Shown in pieces: positions 52,361-60,305 of a stretch of DNA of 64,000 nt. How positions within the stretch are numbered: the first letter of the stretch is position 1; each line of letters starts with the position of its first letter. Both the position numbers and the translations under genes were made by a program. The DNA comes from Halobacterium sp. CBA1132 (lineage in GTDB: Archaea; Halobacteriota; Halobacteria; Halobacteriales; Halobacteriaceae): positions 56,974 to 120,973 of the forward strand of contig NZ_BCMZ01000003.1 in assembly GCF_001485535.1 (NCBI RefSeq), in the 5' to 3' direction. The notes under the pieces are model-generated. The model ran no database searches. It worked only from the letters and a program-made list of their open reading frames with translations, and had not been told where the DNA came from.

Positions 52361-52576
52361 TTACCGCTCGGCGCCGTAGACGATGCGTGAGGGGGCTTCG
52401 TACCCACAGTCCGGGCAGTCGAACCAACGCTGGATCTTCGCCCCGTCTGCTGACTTCTCACCGACGAGGACGTTATCGTTCGGACACTCCGGACAATTCA
52501 GTTCGGGTGCAGGCCGCTTCCGAAGTTCGTCCCGGAACGATTTCGCGTCTTTCGTCTCATACCCTCGCGACCACAC
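52361..52576 (-). CDS. Small zinc-ribbon protein
   Basis: A 71-residue protein: GYETKDAKSFRDELRKRPAP, ELNCPECPNDNVLVGEKSAD, GAKIQRWFDCPDCGYEAPSR. The CPEC and CPDC pairs form a zinc ribbon similar to those in TFIIS or transposase-type proteins. It lies between the DUF7567-type and tbsP genes in the same direction. No function is known. Confidence 0.65.
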   Translation of the reverse strand: MWSRGYETKDAKSFRDELRKRPAPELNCPECPNDNVLVGEKSADGAKIQRWFDCPDCGYEAPSRIVYGAER

Positions 52577-52656
52577 CGGGTAGCCGTCGACAGTAGTGGT
52601 CAGGTCCCTACGTCGATGTCCGTGGGATATCTCTTTAGCCGGTTTTGACGGAGCGG

Positions 52657-53475
52657 TTACGAGAGAACCGACTGGGCGGCGTTCGCGAGTTCCGCTGGGG
52701 GCGCGTCTTCGAGGTGCTCGTCGGCGAGCTTTAGGCGGAGGCGCGGCCGCCCAATGTCGACGGGGACTTTCTCGGTGTCGATGAGCCCGAGGTCCTCAAG
52801 TGTGGTCTTCATGCGGGAGAACGTTGCCTTCGACGCGATACCGACATCCTCGCCCCACTTGCTGATGTCGTAGAGTTGCTCACGGTTCTTCGCGGCGACC
52901 AGCAAGCTCACCGTTACCTCGTCAAGGCCATCGCCGTCACCACGTGCGGTCTCCATCGAAGCGAGCACTTCGCTGAAATCGGCTTCAACATCCTCGCCGA
53001 TATCCTCGCCGAGCGTCTGTCGGACGCGGTCGATGGCGGGCGTGCGGAGCGTGAACTCCTCGGCGGCTTCCCAGTCGTCGCCGACGGCGTCGTAGGCAAT
53101 GTCGGTGAAATCGTCGTCGTCGGTGGGAAGACCGCCAGTGAGTTCGCTACCTTCGAGGAGTGCGACGGTGCGGTCGGCCGTCACGAGCATCGACGACCGG
53201 AGGCCGCCGTTGACGGTCCGTAGCTCGAGGATGTTTTCCTCGATGAGGTTCGCGGCGGTGCTTGCGACGAGGAAGTCGTCCATCACGTCTTTGAGGGTTC
53301 GATGATTGGCAAGGAGGCGGATGTCGGGGAGGTCTCCGTCGTAGGCGTCAGTGGTGTTGACGAGTTCCTTGATGGTGTGGCCGGCGGGGTTGATGACGTA
53401 CAGGTCGTCGGGGTTGTCGTCGAGGATGGCGTGGATAATGTCGTCGACGCTCGTTCCTAGTAGATTCTGTGACAT
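52657..53475 (-). CDS. tbsP: TbsP-type transcriptional regulator
   Basis: A 272-residue protein from ATG 53475: SQNLLGTSVDDIIHAILDDN, PDDLYVINPAGHTIKELVNT, then LANHRTLKDVMDDFLVASTA. The C-terminal winged helix (YDISKWGEDVGIASKATFSR, TTLEDLGLIDTEKVPVDIGR, PRLRLKLADEHLE) matches the TbsP (DUF5821) family, regulators in haloarchaeal TrmB-linked sugar metabolism. A copy on a mobile replicon may control genes elsewhere. The longer frame to 53514 has no support. Confidence 0.82.
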   Translation of the reverse strand: MSQNLLGTSVDDIIHAILDDNPDDLYVINPAGHTIKELVNTTDAYDGDLPDIRLLANHRTLKDVMDDFLVASTAANLIEENILELRTVNGGLRSSMLVTADRTVALLEGSELTGGLPTDDDDFTDIAYDAVGDDWEAAEEFTLRTPAIDRVRQTLGEDIGEDVEADFSEVLASMETARGDGDGLDEVTVSLLVAAKNREQLYDISKWGEDVGIASKATFSRMKTTLEDLGLIDTEKVPVDIGRPRLRLKLADEHLEDAPPAELANAAQSVLS

Positions 53476-53710
53476 TTCTGTCTGCGTGTAGGGCGACGAC
53501 GTATTTAATTTCACCGAATATCGAGGTAGTAAAACGATAGCATTCGTGTCATACGGTCTGGAGCTGTCATAGAACGGCTCTCATAGCAGTTCGTTTCAGA
53601 GCGGTCGTGCGAATTAACTGCGAAGCTGGGCTGTTTGGCTTTGTTGAACTCCTCAATCGCTACCAAGTCTTAGCTCTTAATTGCTAAGTACAGGTTGTGG
53701 ACCTACCGAA

Positions 53711-53953
53711 TCACAGTATCCCGTCGTCCTCGTACCACCGCCACAAGTCAAACCCGCACCAACAGGTGTACAGTAGAGAGAGGGGAGCAACGATGTAGAA
53801 TGGGTCTACACTGGCTATAATCAGATTCAATGAATAGGTCCCCGGCGAGGCGTACAGGACGGTAGCAAGAAAGACAGCAACGCCAACAGTGACGTTGGAT
53901 AGATGCCAGAGCAACCCGTCGGCGCGAAGGATTATATTTCCGATAGCATCCAT
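53711..53953 (-). CDS. Small two-helix membrane protein
   Basis: An 80-residue protein from ATG 53953: DAIGNIILRADGLLWHLSNV, TVGVAVFLATVLYASPG, LNLIIASVDPFYIVAPLSLL, YTCWCGFDLWRWYEDDG. Two membrane segments are clear (about 20-40 and 45-65). No family was recognised. The region 53476-53710 on its left has no other gene. Confidence 0.5.
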   Translation of the reverse strand: MDAIGNIILRADGLLWHLSNVTVGVAVFLATVLYASPGTYSLNLIIASVDPFYIVAPLSLLYTCWCGFDLWRWYEDDGIL

Positions 53954-54153
53954 ATGGGTACTTCCAATGGGATTCGAGATAAGACTGTTGTCAAGCAGAA
54001 CGGTTCTGAGGATCGGCGTTGTAAACTGACCTCGATAAACTCGCACATCTACTTATCGGCGTGTTCACTGTGTGGATAGATGAAATCAACTTCGTTGAAC
54101 GCGTTCTATGACAGCCTCTCCAGGGAGATACCCGGACATCAACAACGTGGGCG

Positions 54154-55080
54154 TCACAAAGCCAGTTCGTCGAGCGTGTCGCGGCGGGTTCGAACGGTGA
54201 CCGGTGAGACCTCTGCGGCTTCCGCGATGTCGGACTGAGTGAGCAACCACCCCTGTTCGCGTCCGGCCTTGTACAGACAGGCTGCAGCGAACCCGGACGG
54301 CTGAACTCCCGTGGTTGCCGCGGTCGATTCGGATGCTTCCGCCAACTGTCGAGCCCGCTGCTGAATCTGATCGGAGACGTCGAGTTCTGATGCAAGGCGG
54401 GGAACGAACGTACTGGGCGTCATGGGCTGGGCCGGTAGGCCAAGTTCCGTATTCAGCGTCGTGTACGCGTTCGTCACCCGCGAGTGCTCGACGCGCGCCG
54501 ACTCGGTGACATCGTCGAGGGTTTGCGGCCGCCCGTTACAGCGACAGGCGCCGTAGACGCTTGCGGCGGCCATCGCCTCGATCGACCGCCCACGGAGAAG
54601 GTCCTCGGTTTGGGCACTGCGGAAGAGTTGGCACGCTTGGTCGCGGATCGTCTCGGATAATTCGAGTGTGCTCACGATCCGGCGGACTTCACCAAGCCCG
54701 TGGGCGAGGTTGCGCTCGGCTTTTGACTGAAACCGCCCACGAGATTGTTCACGCCGCATTCGGGCTAGTCGCCGTCGCTTCTGTCCGGAGAGTTCGTTCT
54801 CGTTCGCATCGGTCCGCCGGCCGATCTCCGTCGACAGGCCCCGGTCGTGCCGCGCTGCTGTCAACGGAGCGCCAGTCCGTTCACGCTCGTTGTCATCGAA
54901 GCCTCGCCACTCTGGCCCGTGGTCGATTCGCTGCTCGTCGACGACAAGCCCGCAGTCCTCGCAGACGGTTTCGACTGCGTTGGTGGTGACTCGACCACCG
55001 CATTCGGGGCACTGAGTCGATTCGGTCTCGGTCTGGACGTCTTCGTCGAAGCTCGTTTCGTAGATTTCTCTGGTTGCCAT
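54154..55080 (-). CDS. tfb: Transcription initiation factor IIB (accessory TFB)
   Basis: A 308-residue TFB. The N-terminal zinc ribbon (STQCPECGGRVTTNAVETVC, EDCGLVVDEQRIDHGPEWR) and B-finger/linker (GAPLTAARHDRGLSTEIGRR) precede two cyclin-like repeats (LAHGLGEVRRIVSTLELSET and FVPRLASELDVSDQIQQRAR) with the HTH for BRE recognition at the end (LLTQSDIAEAAEVSPVTVRT). It positions RNA polymerase at TATA/BRE promoters. Haloarchaea carry many TFBs, and this replicon-borne one may favour the replicon's own promoters. It carries the leader motif at 55125-55158. Confidence 0.9.
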   Translation of the reverse strand: MATREIYETSFDEDVQTETESTQCPECGGRVTTNAVETVCEDCGLVVDEQRIDHGPEWRGFDDNERERTGAPLTAARHDRGLSTEIGRRTDANENELSGQKRRRLARMRREQSRGRFQSKAERNLAHGLGEVRRIVSTLELSETIRDQACQLFRSAQTEDLLRGRSIEAMAAASVYGACRCNGRPQTLDDVTESARVEHSRVTNAYTTLNTELGLPAQPMTPSTFVPRLASELDVSDQIQQRARQLAEASESTAATTGVQPSGFAAACLYKAGREQGWLLTQSDIAEAAEVSPVTVRTRRDTLDELAL

Positions 55081-55124
55081 GGGTACGCACGAGGGGACTC
55101 ACGCGGATCGCGTCTCTCGGAACG

Positions 55125-55158
55125 CCCCTCACCCGTTAAGGGGGAGAAAAACACCAAG
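55125..55158 (-). promoter_or_regulatory. Shared hairpin/TGTTT leader motif, tfb copy
   Basis: The plus strand reads CCCCTCACCCGTTAAGGGGG, then AGAAAAACACCAAG, so the gene strand begins TTGGTGTTTTTCTCCCCC. It lies 45-78 nt ahead of the tfb start. Confidence 0.6.
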
Positions 55159-55288
55159 CGGTGCGGCGGTAGTGTCGTAGTTTGCTGTGGCGAAAGCCCG
55201 GCGGCGCTATGCGCCGCCCGGACCGTGGAGGTGGTGGGAGGTGGCGGTGACTACGTATACACCAGCAAAAAAGGGGGTTCAGGCCCGG

Positions 55289-56152
55289 CTATTTCCACCA
55301 GCGGCCGCGCTCTGGGAATTCGATCCGACTCCAGCCTGTGATAGCGAGACTGCACCGGCCTTGGTACCAGTTTTTCTTGACTGCTCTGAACCGGACCGTC
55401 TGCCCTTCTCGAACCACCGTTTTTCGACTGTTCTCCCAGATCGTGAATTTCGTCCGCCCGCTCTCGTCCTCGATCAGCCCGACTTGGGCGATTGCACTGC
55501 TACTGGGGGTCCAGAGTTCGGTAACCTGCCCTTCGACCGTCACTTCCCCAACTGGCACGTCTGGCACATCCGCGATGGGTACAATTGCCCCCGGCACCGC
55601 CTTCAGTTCTTCCAGCGTCTCCAGGACTGCCTTGGTGACGTCCTGACCGTGATGGACCTTTTCGGCGAGTTGCTTGGCGACGACCGCTCTTGACCACCCG
55701 CCATCGACTTCATCACTGATCCGCATCGCCTGCCTGTTCACTTCTGCGAGTTCCTCCTGTGTTAGCTCCTCTCGGGGATCTGTCTGCTCCTTCTGTTTCG
55801 GTTTGTCCCGGTCACACTGTTCGATGACGATGTCTCGTGTCCGCTTCGCGCGTCCCTCTTGGTGGCTGAGTTCGGCTTGGGAACTGATGTGTTCCAGTTC
55901 GGCCTCTTGTGCCTTGATGCGCTCTTCCTGTTCGAGGGTCTTCCCGAACAGGTGGTCCGGACCTTCCTCGACGCGGGCGTCTGGATGGTTAGAATCGACT
56001 TTCGCCTCCACTTCCATGTCGACCGTCGCTTGGAACTCTGGGGTCTCGTCGACGACCTCGAACCCATTTTCGTCGACCTCTCGTTTGTCTGCGTTCTCGA
56101 ATGCCTGTTCATCGACCGAAACTACATACGTAGTGACGTTGTTACTAGACAT
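55289..56152 (-). CDS. OB-fold (RPA/SSB-like) nucleic-acid-binding protein
   Basis: A 287-residue protein. The N-terminal 160 residues are charged and helical (KTLEQEERIKAQEAELEHIS, a likely coiled coil). A helical domain (DEVDGGWSRAVVAKQLAEKV) precedes a C-terminal OB fold: VGEVTVEGQVTELWTPSSSA, IAQVGLIEDESGRTKFTIWE, TVVREGQTVRFRAVKKNWYQ. This OB domain is like that of replication protein A, so binding single-stranded DNA of the replicon is likely. Proteins of this layout are typical of haloarchaeal plasmids. Confidence 0.78.
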   Translation of the reverse strand: MSSNNVTTYVVSVDEQAFENADKREVDENGFEVVDETPEFQATVDMEVEAKVDSNHPDARVEEGPDHLFGKTLEQEERIKAQEAELEHISSQAELSHQEGRAKRTRDIVIEQCDRDKPKQKEQTDPREELTQEELAEVNRQAMRISDEVDGGWSRAVVAKQLAEKVHHGQDVTKAVLETLEELKAVPGAIVPIADVPDVPVGEVTVEGQVTELWTPSSSAIAQVGLIEDESGRTKFTIWENSRKTVVREGQTVRFRAVKKNWYQGRCSLAITGWSRIEFPERGRWWK

Positions 56153-56874
56153 TGGTACTCACTCGTACCACTGAAGGCGCTCACGCGCCGCCACCGCGAT
56201 GCCTCAACATCGCGGATTTTTCAACGACGACACCGACCGACAGACTCGTCTGCGCGCTCTCGCTCGCGCCTTCGCGAGCGCCCTACCGGGCGCGAGCGAG
56301 AGCGCGCCTGCATGAGGTAGCCCCAGCCAGCCGCGCGCGCCAGCGCCGCCCGGAGCGAGCGGCCAGCGCATTTCCCGTTCGCCGCGACGCAACCACTGTC
56401 CGTCGCGGTCGCCGTCGGCGAGGTCCGGAGGACCCGGACGGGTGAAACGCTGGCGTCGAGACCAGATGCATTTTAGCCCGGAACGGGCGCGGGCGGTGCG
56501 GAGAGCGCCCGCATGCCCGGACTGGTCGGTCGCGAGCGAAGCGCGGCGCGAACGCAGTGAGCGCCGCGATGCGAACGGCGAACAGCGTGAGCCGTGAGCA
56601 AGCGGAGGGCGGCAGCGGCGAGTGGGGCGGGCCGTGGAGAATCACCTGTTCAACCGACATCGACGCTCGTGCTCCAGCCGCTACCTGGTCGACGCAGAAC
56701 GGGCGAGGCCGTCTCGGTCACCGGGAGCGCAGGCGCTCCAGAGCTAACGGGGGACACGCCGCCCGTGAGCGGCCGAGTCTTCATCGTGTTGCCACCAGTA
56801 GCCGCAGCTGAGCCAGCCGTAGTCGTTGCGAGATAGCGAAGTTATTTAAATATCGATTCGTAACTACGCAACAG
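56153..56874. other. GC-rich gene-free region with a 19-bp perfect hairpin
   Basis: GCGCGCTCTCGCTCGCGCC (56252-56270) pairs exactly with 56289-56307, leaving an 18-nt loop that itself can pair. A smaller hairpin (CCGCGATG / CATCGCGG) lies at about 56194-56215. The rest is rich in GCG/GAGCG runs and open frames without protein character. TATTTAAATAT at 56844-56853 is the TATA box for the HTH gene that starts at 56875. Confidence 0.6.
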
Positions 56875-57798
56875 ATGCTTACTGAAGGCGAGATCCGCGC
56901 GCTCACTGTCCTGCATAGTGAGCAGACCGTCTCCGAATTTGCGACCCAGCTGGACCGCAGTCTCAGCTACACGTCTGAACTCGTCAATCGTCTCGAAGCG
57001 ACCGGACTCGTCGAGACGCGTCGAAAAGGGAAAACAAAGCAGATCCGGCCATCGGACGCGAAAGCACTCGAACTCCTCGCAGATATCACCCAAGCGTATT
57101 CGCACATCGAATGGCCCGAACTGTTGTCGGGCGCGACGCTCCGCGTGCTCTACTATCTTGAAACACCGCGAGTCCCAACGGAGCTCGCACGTCGGGCCAA
57201 CATTCACCGGAGTACTGTTCATCGCGCCCTCGATCCACTTCAGCATCGAGGGATTATCTACCAGACTGACGACGATGCCTATGCGCTGAACGAGGGATTC
57301 GAACAACTGAGTACGCTTGCTCGGGAACTCGTCCACCACGACCATCGCCAGACCGTCGAACAACACACCGACACCTACACGATTCTCTGGGAGTCACTCG
57401 ACGAGTTCCTCGTGCAGGCCGAAGACGAAATTGCCGACGAGACCTTTCTCGCGACGGGGCCAGAGCGTTTCCAGACGTATGACCTGCCACTTCTGGCCCG
57501 CGACCGTCGGTACTACCTCTATTCGGAGACGATGAATGATCTCTCACCGGCGACGCTGTGCTGTCATATGCTCGTGATCGATTCGGGAGCGCGGACGCAG
57601 TCATACTGCCTGCTCTTGCTCAGCCACGTTGATGTCGACCGTGACGAGCTGCGTACCCAAGCCACAAAGTACGGCGTCGACGATCTCGTCGAGGACTTGC
57701 TCACGTATCTCGACACGAGTGGCGATCAGCGGGCATCTCGCCTTCCCGAGTGGGAGGAGTTCCAAGAATTGGCTGAGGATTACGGGGTGTTAGCATGA
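56875..57798 (+). CDS. Two-HTH regulator paired with a nucleotidyltransferase (likely antitoxin), pair 3
   Basis: A 307-residue protein homologous to 50791-51741. First HTH: VSEFATQLDRSLSYTSELVN, RLEATGLVETRRKGKTKQI. Second: LRVLYYLETPRVPTELARRA, NIHRSTVHRALDPLQHRGII. The C-terminal domain reads LLARDRRYYLYSETMNDLSP and LVIDSGARTQSYCLLLLSHV. A TATA-like box lies 25 nt ahead, so the mRNA is probably leaderless. The stop overlaps the next start by 4 nt. Confidence 0.7.
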   Translation: MLTEGEIRALTVLHSEQTVSEFATQLDRSLSYTSELVNRLEATGLVETRRKGKTKQIRPSDAKALELLADITQAYSHIEWPELLSGATLRVLYYLETPRVPTELARRANIHRSTVHRALDPLQHRGIIYQTDDDAYALNEGFEQLSTLARELVHHDHRQTVEQHTDTYTILWESLDEFLVQAEDEIADETFLATGPERFQTYDLPLLARDRRYYLYSETMNDLSPATLCCHMLVIDSGARTQSYCLLLLSHVDVDRDELRTQATKYGVDDLVEDLLTYLDTSGDQRASRLPEWEEFQELAEDYGVLA

Positions 57799-58607
57799 GG
57801 GCGCGATTCGACAGTTCGTACATTCGATCGGAACTCGAGCGCATCGGCGAGCAGCTAGACGACCCACTCACCGTCTTCTTGATTGGCGGTGGGGCGATGG
57901 CGTTCCGTGATCTCAAGACCACGACCAAGGATATCGATCTCATTGTCGCATCCGGTGATGACCTTGGGCAGCTCCAAGCAGTCCTGCTCGAACGTGGCTA
58001 CGATATCGTTCGGGAACCGGACGAGGAATACGAAACGCTCGGTGCTCAGCGAATCCTCGAGAACAATGACGGGTGTCGAATCGACATCTTCAATCAACAG
58101 GTAGTCGACAAACTGGTTCTTTCCGACGGAATTCGGAAGCGCAGCGAGCGGTACCTCGACCCCGGCAACTTAGTGGTCGAACTCGTGAGCCCAGAGGATA
58201 TCTTCCTGTTCAAGGCGGTCGCCGGACGAGTGGACGATATCGAAGATATGTTTTCGTTGCTGCAGACTGACCTCGATTTTGACGTTGTCGAAGCAGAACT
58301 CACCGCGCAGATCGACCTCTTGGATCAAGAACTGTTCGTCACGTACGTGAACGAGGCGTTGGCGGACCTCACCGAGCAACATAACGTGACGACAGCGCTA
58401 CATGACCCTGTTGCAGAGATCACAGAGCGCGTCTACGAGGAGTTCGAGGTGCTTCACGCCCTCGACGAATCGAAATCGATGCCCACTCTACAGCAGGAAC
58501 TCGATTACACTATGGGTGAACTACAGGATATCGTGAGTCGTCTCGAGGAGAAAGACGCAATTGAGAGAACCGCTGATCGCATTGAGCGTCTTTCGACGAC
58601 GATCTGA
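57795..58607 (+). CDS. Nucleotidyltransferase-fold protein (likely toxin), pair 3
   Basis: A 270-residue paralog of 49925-50794. LTVFLIGGGAMAFRDLKTTT and KDIDLIVASGDDLGQLQAVL give the GGG and DxD signature, DGCRIDIFNQQVVDKLVL the third acidic site, and VSPEDIFLFKAVAGRVDDIE the family motif. The C-terminus (SMPTLQQELDYTMGELQDIV) is another winged-helix-like piece. It is translationally coupled to the upstream HTH gene. Confidence 0.72.
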   Translation: MRARFDSSYIRSELERIGEQLDDPLTVFLIGGGAMAFRDLKTTTKDIDLIVASGDDLGQLQAVLLERGYDIVREPDEEYETLGAQRILENNDGCRIDIFNQQVVDKLVLSDGIRKRSERYLDPGNLVVELVSPEDIFLFKAVAGRVDDIEDMFSLLQTDLDFDVVEAELTAQIDLLDQELFVTYVNEALADLTEQHNVTTALHDPVAEITERVYEEFEVLHALDESKSMPTLQQELDYTMGELQDIVSRLEEKDAIERTADRIERLSTTI

Positions 58608-58665
58608 CGGCGAGGAATACCGGAATCTGTGGCGTAATGCCAAGCGGTGCGGCTTATTAGATACT

Positions 58666-58687
58666 CTCTCTATCCCTGGATAGGGAG
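58666..58687 (+). terminator. 10-bp hairpin after HTH/transferase pair 3
   Basis: CTCTCTATCC and GGATAGGGAG with a 2-nt loop (one T-G pair), about 58 nt after the stop. No long T run follows, so it is only a candidate terminator or RNA-stability element. Confidence 0.35.
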
Positions 58688-58772
58688 ACTCCCCATTAGT
58701 CGCGGTTAAGCGCGACGTCGACTTCGTCAACGAGATCCTCAATGGAAACGGTGCAAGCGTCGGCAACATGTC

Positions 58773-59099
58773 TCACTCAACGAGATGCTCATCGAGGTCG
58801 TGCGTCCAGTACGTCGCGGGCCCGCCAGGACTACATCGCGCACACGACTGCAGCGGCCCTTCGAGGTGGCCGAGTTCCACGCGGAACCGCGTGAGCGCCG
58901 CGAGGGTGTCGACGACGAGTCCACATCCGTCGCAGGCGTAGTGGTCGCGTTCGTCGGGATCCGGTTCCGTCTGGATCGCGCAGTCGACGCAGATCGGGTG
59001 GGTGACCCGCTCGTCTTCGCCCCAGGTATGCGCCTCGCCAACCTTGGTGCCGGGTAGCGCGTCACAGAACGCACACCCGGTGAGCGTCTGCTGCATCAC
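58773..59099 (-). CDS. DUF7558-type zinc-binding protein
   Basis: A 108-residue protein: QQTLTGCAFCDALPGTKVGE, AHTWGEDERVTHPICVDCAI, ERDHYACDGCGLVVDTLAAL, LQSCARCSPGGPATYWTH. Eight cysteines in four CxxC pairs suggest two zinc sites. The sequence is strongly conserved on haloarchaeal plasmids and islands (DUF7558-like as I recall). Its function is unknown. Its start overlaps the stop of the upstream gene by 4 nt. Confidence 0.75.
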   Translation of the reverse strand: MMQQTLTGCAFCDALPGTKVGEAHTWGEDERVTHPICVDCAIQTEPDPDERDHYACDGCGLVVDTLAALTRFRVELGHLEGPLQSCARCSPGGPATYWTHDLDEHLVE

Positions 59100-59386
59100 T
59101 CGGCCTCCGAATCGGGGTCGTGTGCGGCCGTCCAGCCACGGTGGAAGACGGCCAGCTGCGTCGCCGAGTCAAAGGTAGTGCCACTCGGCTCGTGAACCAG
59201 AACTTGGCCCTCGGGAACCGGAGTGACGACGTCCGCGTCGATGAGGTCGTCAACTAGACTCCGGGCCGTCGCGTCGTCGACGTCCGCGGTCGCGACGCTC
59301 GCGGCGTCGCGGTCCTGGGCAACCTGTTCTTTCTCGAACTGTTCGTAGTCGGCACTCGTGTCGTCGTGAGGATCGGGACCAGGCAT
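59096..59386 (-). CDS. Hypothetical acidic protein
   Basis: A 96-residue, very acidic protein: EQFEKEQVAQDRDAASVATA, DATARSLVDDLIDADVVTPV, GQVLVHEPSGTTFDSATQLA, VFHRGWTAAH. It may be a small winged-helix-like or adaptor fold. No family was recognised. It is the first gene of a two-gene operon with the DUF7558-type gene and has the leader motif at 59419-59449. Confidence 0.6.
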   Translation of the reverse strand: MPGPDPHDDTSADYEQFEKEQVAQDRDAASVATADVDDATARSLVDDLIDADVVTPVPEGQVLVHEPSGTTFDSATQLAVFHRGWTAAHDPDSEAE

Positions 59387-59418
59387 GATGAATCACGCTG
59401 CGCACGCTGTCGCGCGCT

Positions 59419-59449
59419 GCACGCCTCCCGGCGTGCACGAGAAACACCG
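59419..59449 (-). promoter_or_regulatory. Shared hairpin/TGTTT leader motif, copy before the 96-residue gene
   Basis: The plus strand reads GCACGCCTCCCGGCGTGCAC, then GAGAAACACCG, so the gene strand is GGTGTTTCTCGTGCACGCCG with a GCACGCC/GGCGTGC hairpin. A weaker similar block (GCCGACAAACAGTC) is at about 59490-59503. Confidence 0.55.
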
Positions 59450-59516
59450 TTTCTCGTTCGCACACCAGAACGCTCCGCGTTCTGAGGACGCCGACAAACA
59501 GTCAGGGCGGACAGTA

Positions 59517-60058
59517 TCAGTCAGGTCGCGGATCGCGATAGCCGATGACGGCGACGTCGTCGATGAACAGGACGCCCTTCATGAAGTCGAGCTTGGTCAG
59601 GCTATGCTGGTAGAGGTTGTGCCGCCCGAGGTAGTTCATGGGCACGATCAGGCAGCCGAACTCGATTTTCGGGCGGCCGTCCTTCTGTATGCGGTAGCCT
59701 TTCTGGAACTTGAGGAGGTCGTCGCTACCGTTCTTGCGTTCGCTCTTCTCCACCTCCATGACGATGCGGGCGTCGGCGTCGTAGAGGTCAACGCTGTAGT
59801 TGAACTCTTGATGTGACCAGAGCTTGCAGTTCGGGTTGTAGCCGCCATCAGCCTCCCCTTGTACTCGTACTGCGGGAGGCCATCGGCTATCGTGGCATCG
59901 AACCCGCACCTCCGTGTGTTTCGTCGAACCGTCGAAGACGTCACTTGCAAAGCCTCGACGGCCGTCCGAATTGACGCCAGTGTTTTGTCCGGAAACGCCT
60001 CGGACGAGGTCTGGGTGCGGCGCTCGCTCAGTTTGGTGACCTCCTTGACGATGACCAT
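59517..60058 (-). pseudogene. Possible restriction-endonuclease-like protein, frameshifted
   Basis: From 60058 the frame reads VIVKEVTKLSERRTQTSSEA, then IADGLPQYEYKG. At about 59855 (a GGGG run) the frame shifts. The other frame gives EADGGYNPNCKLWSHQEFNY, SVDLYDADARIVMEVEKSER, KNGSDDLLKFQKGYRIQKDG and stops at 59517. The D...EVEK pattern resembles a PD-(D/E)xK nuclease site. Joined length is about 180 residues. The family cannot be named with certainty; one missing G explains the break. Confidence 0.55.
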
Positions 60059-60305
60059 ACTCGCTCTTGAGGAGTCGCGGCCCGATACAACGCGATGCGA
60101 CAGCTATTCGAGCTAACTAGATGGCCCCATCTCTACAAGAATACCGTCCACGACAGCGACGCCACCGTCTCTGTCTCGCACTGGAACGTCAAACCTTAGT
60201 CCCGATAGATGACCTACTTCTAAAACACATATTCCCACACACCCAGATATGCAATATATACCCTTACAAACCCACAAAACTACTAATCTCGGTAAAGAGG
60301 ACCAC
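60059..60305. other. AT-rich gene-free stretch
   Basis: Between the nuclease-like remnant and the recombinase gene end. From about 60215 it is clearly AT-rich. No gene or clear repeat was seen. Confidence 0.35.

Noticed and set aside
53991..54395. Frame antisense or out of phase with the end of tfb
   Set aside because: It overlaps the well-supported tfb gene and has no protein character.
56557..56836. Plus-strand frames before HTH pair 3
   Set aside because: Arg/Gly/Ala-rich translations of GC-rich repeats, with no support.
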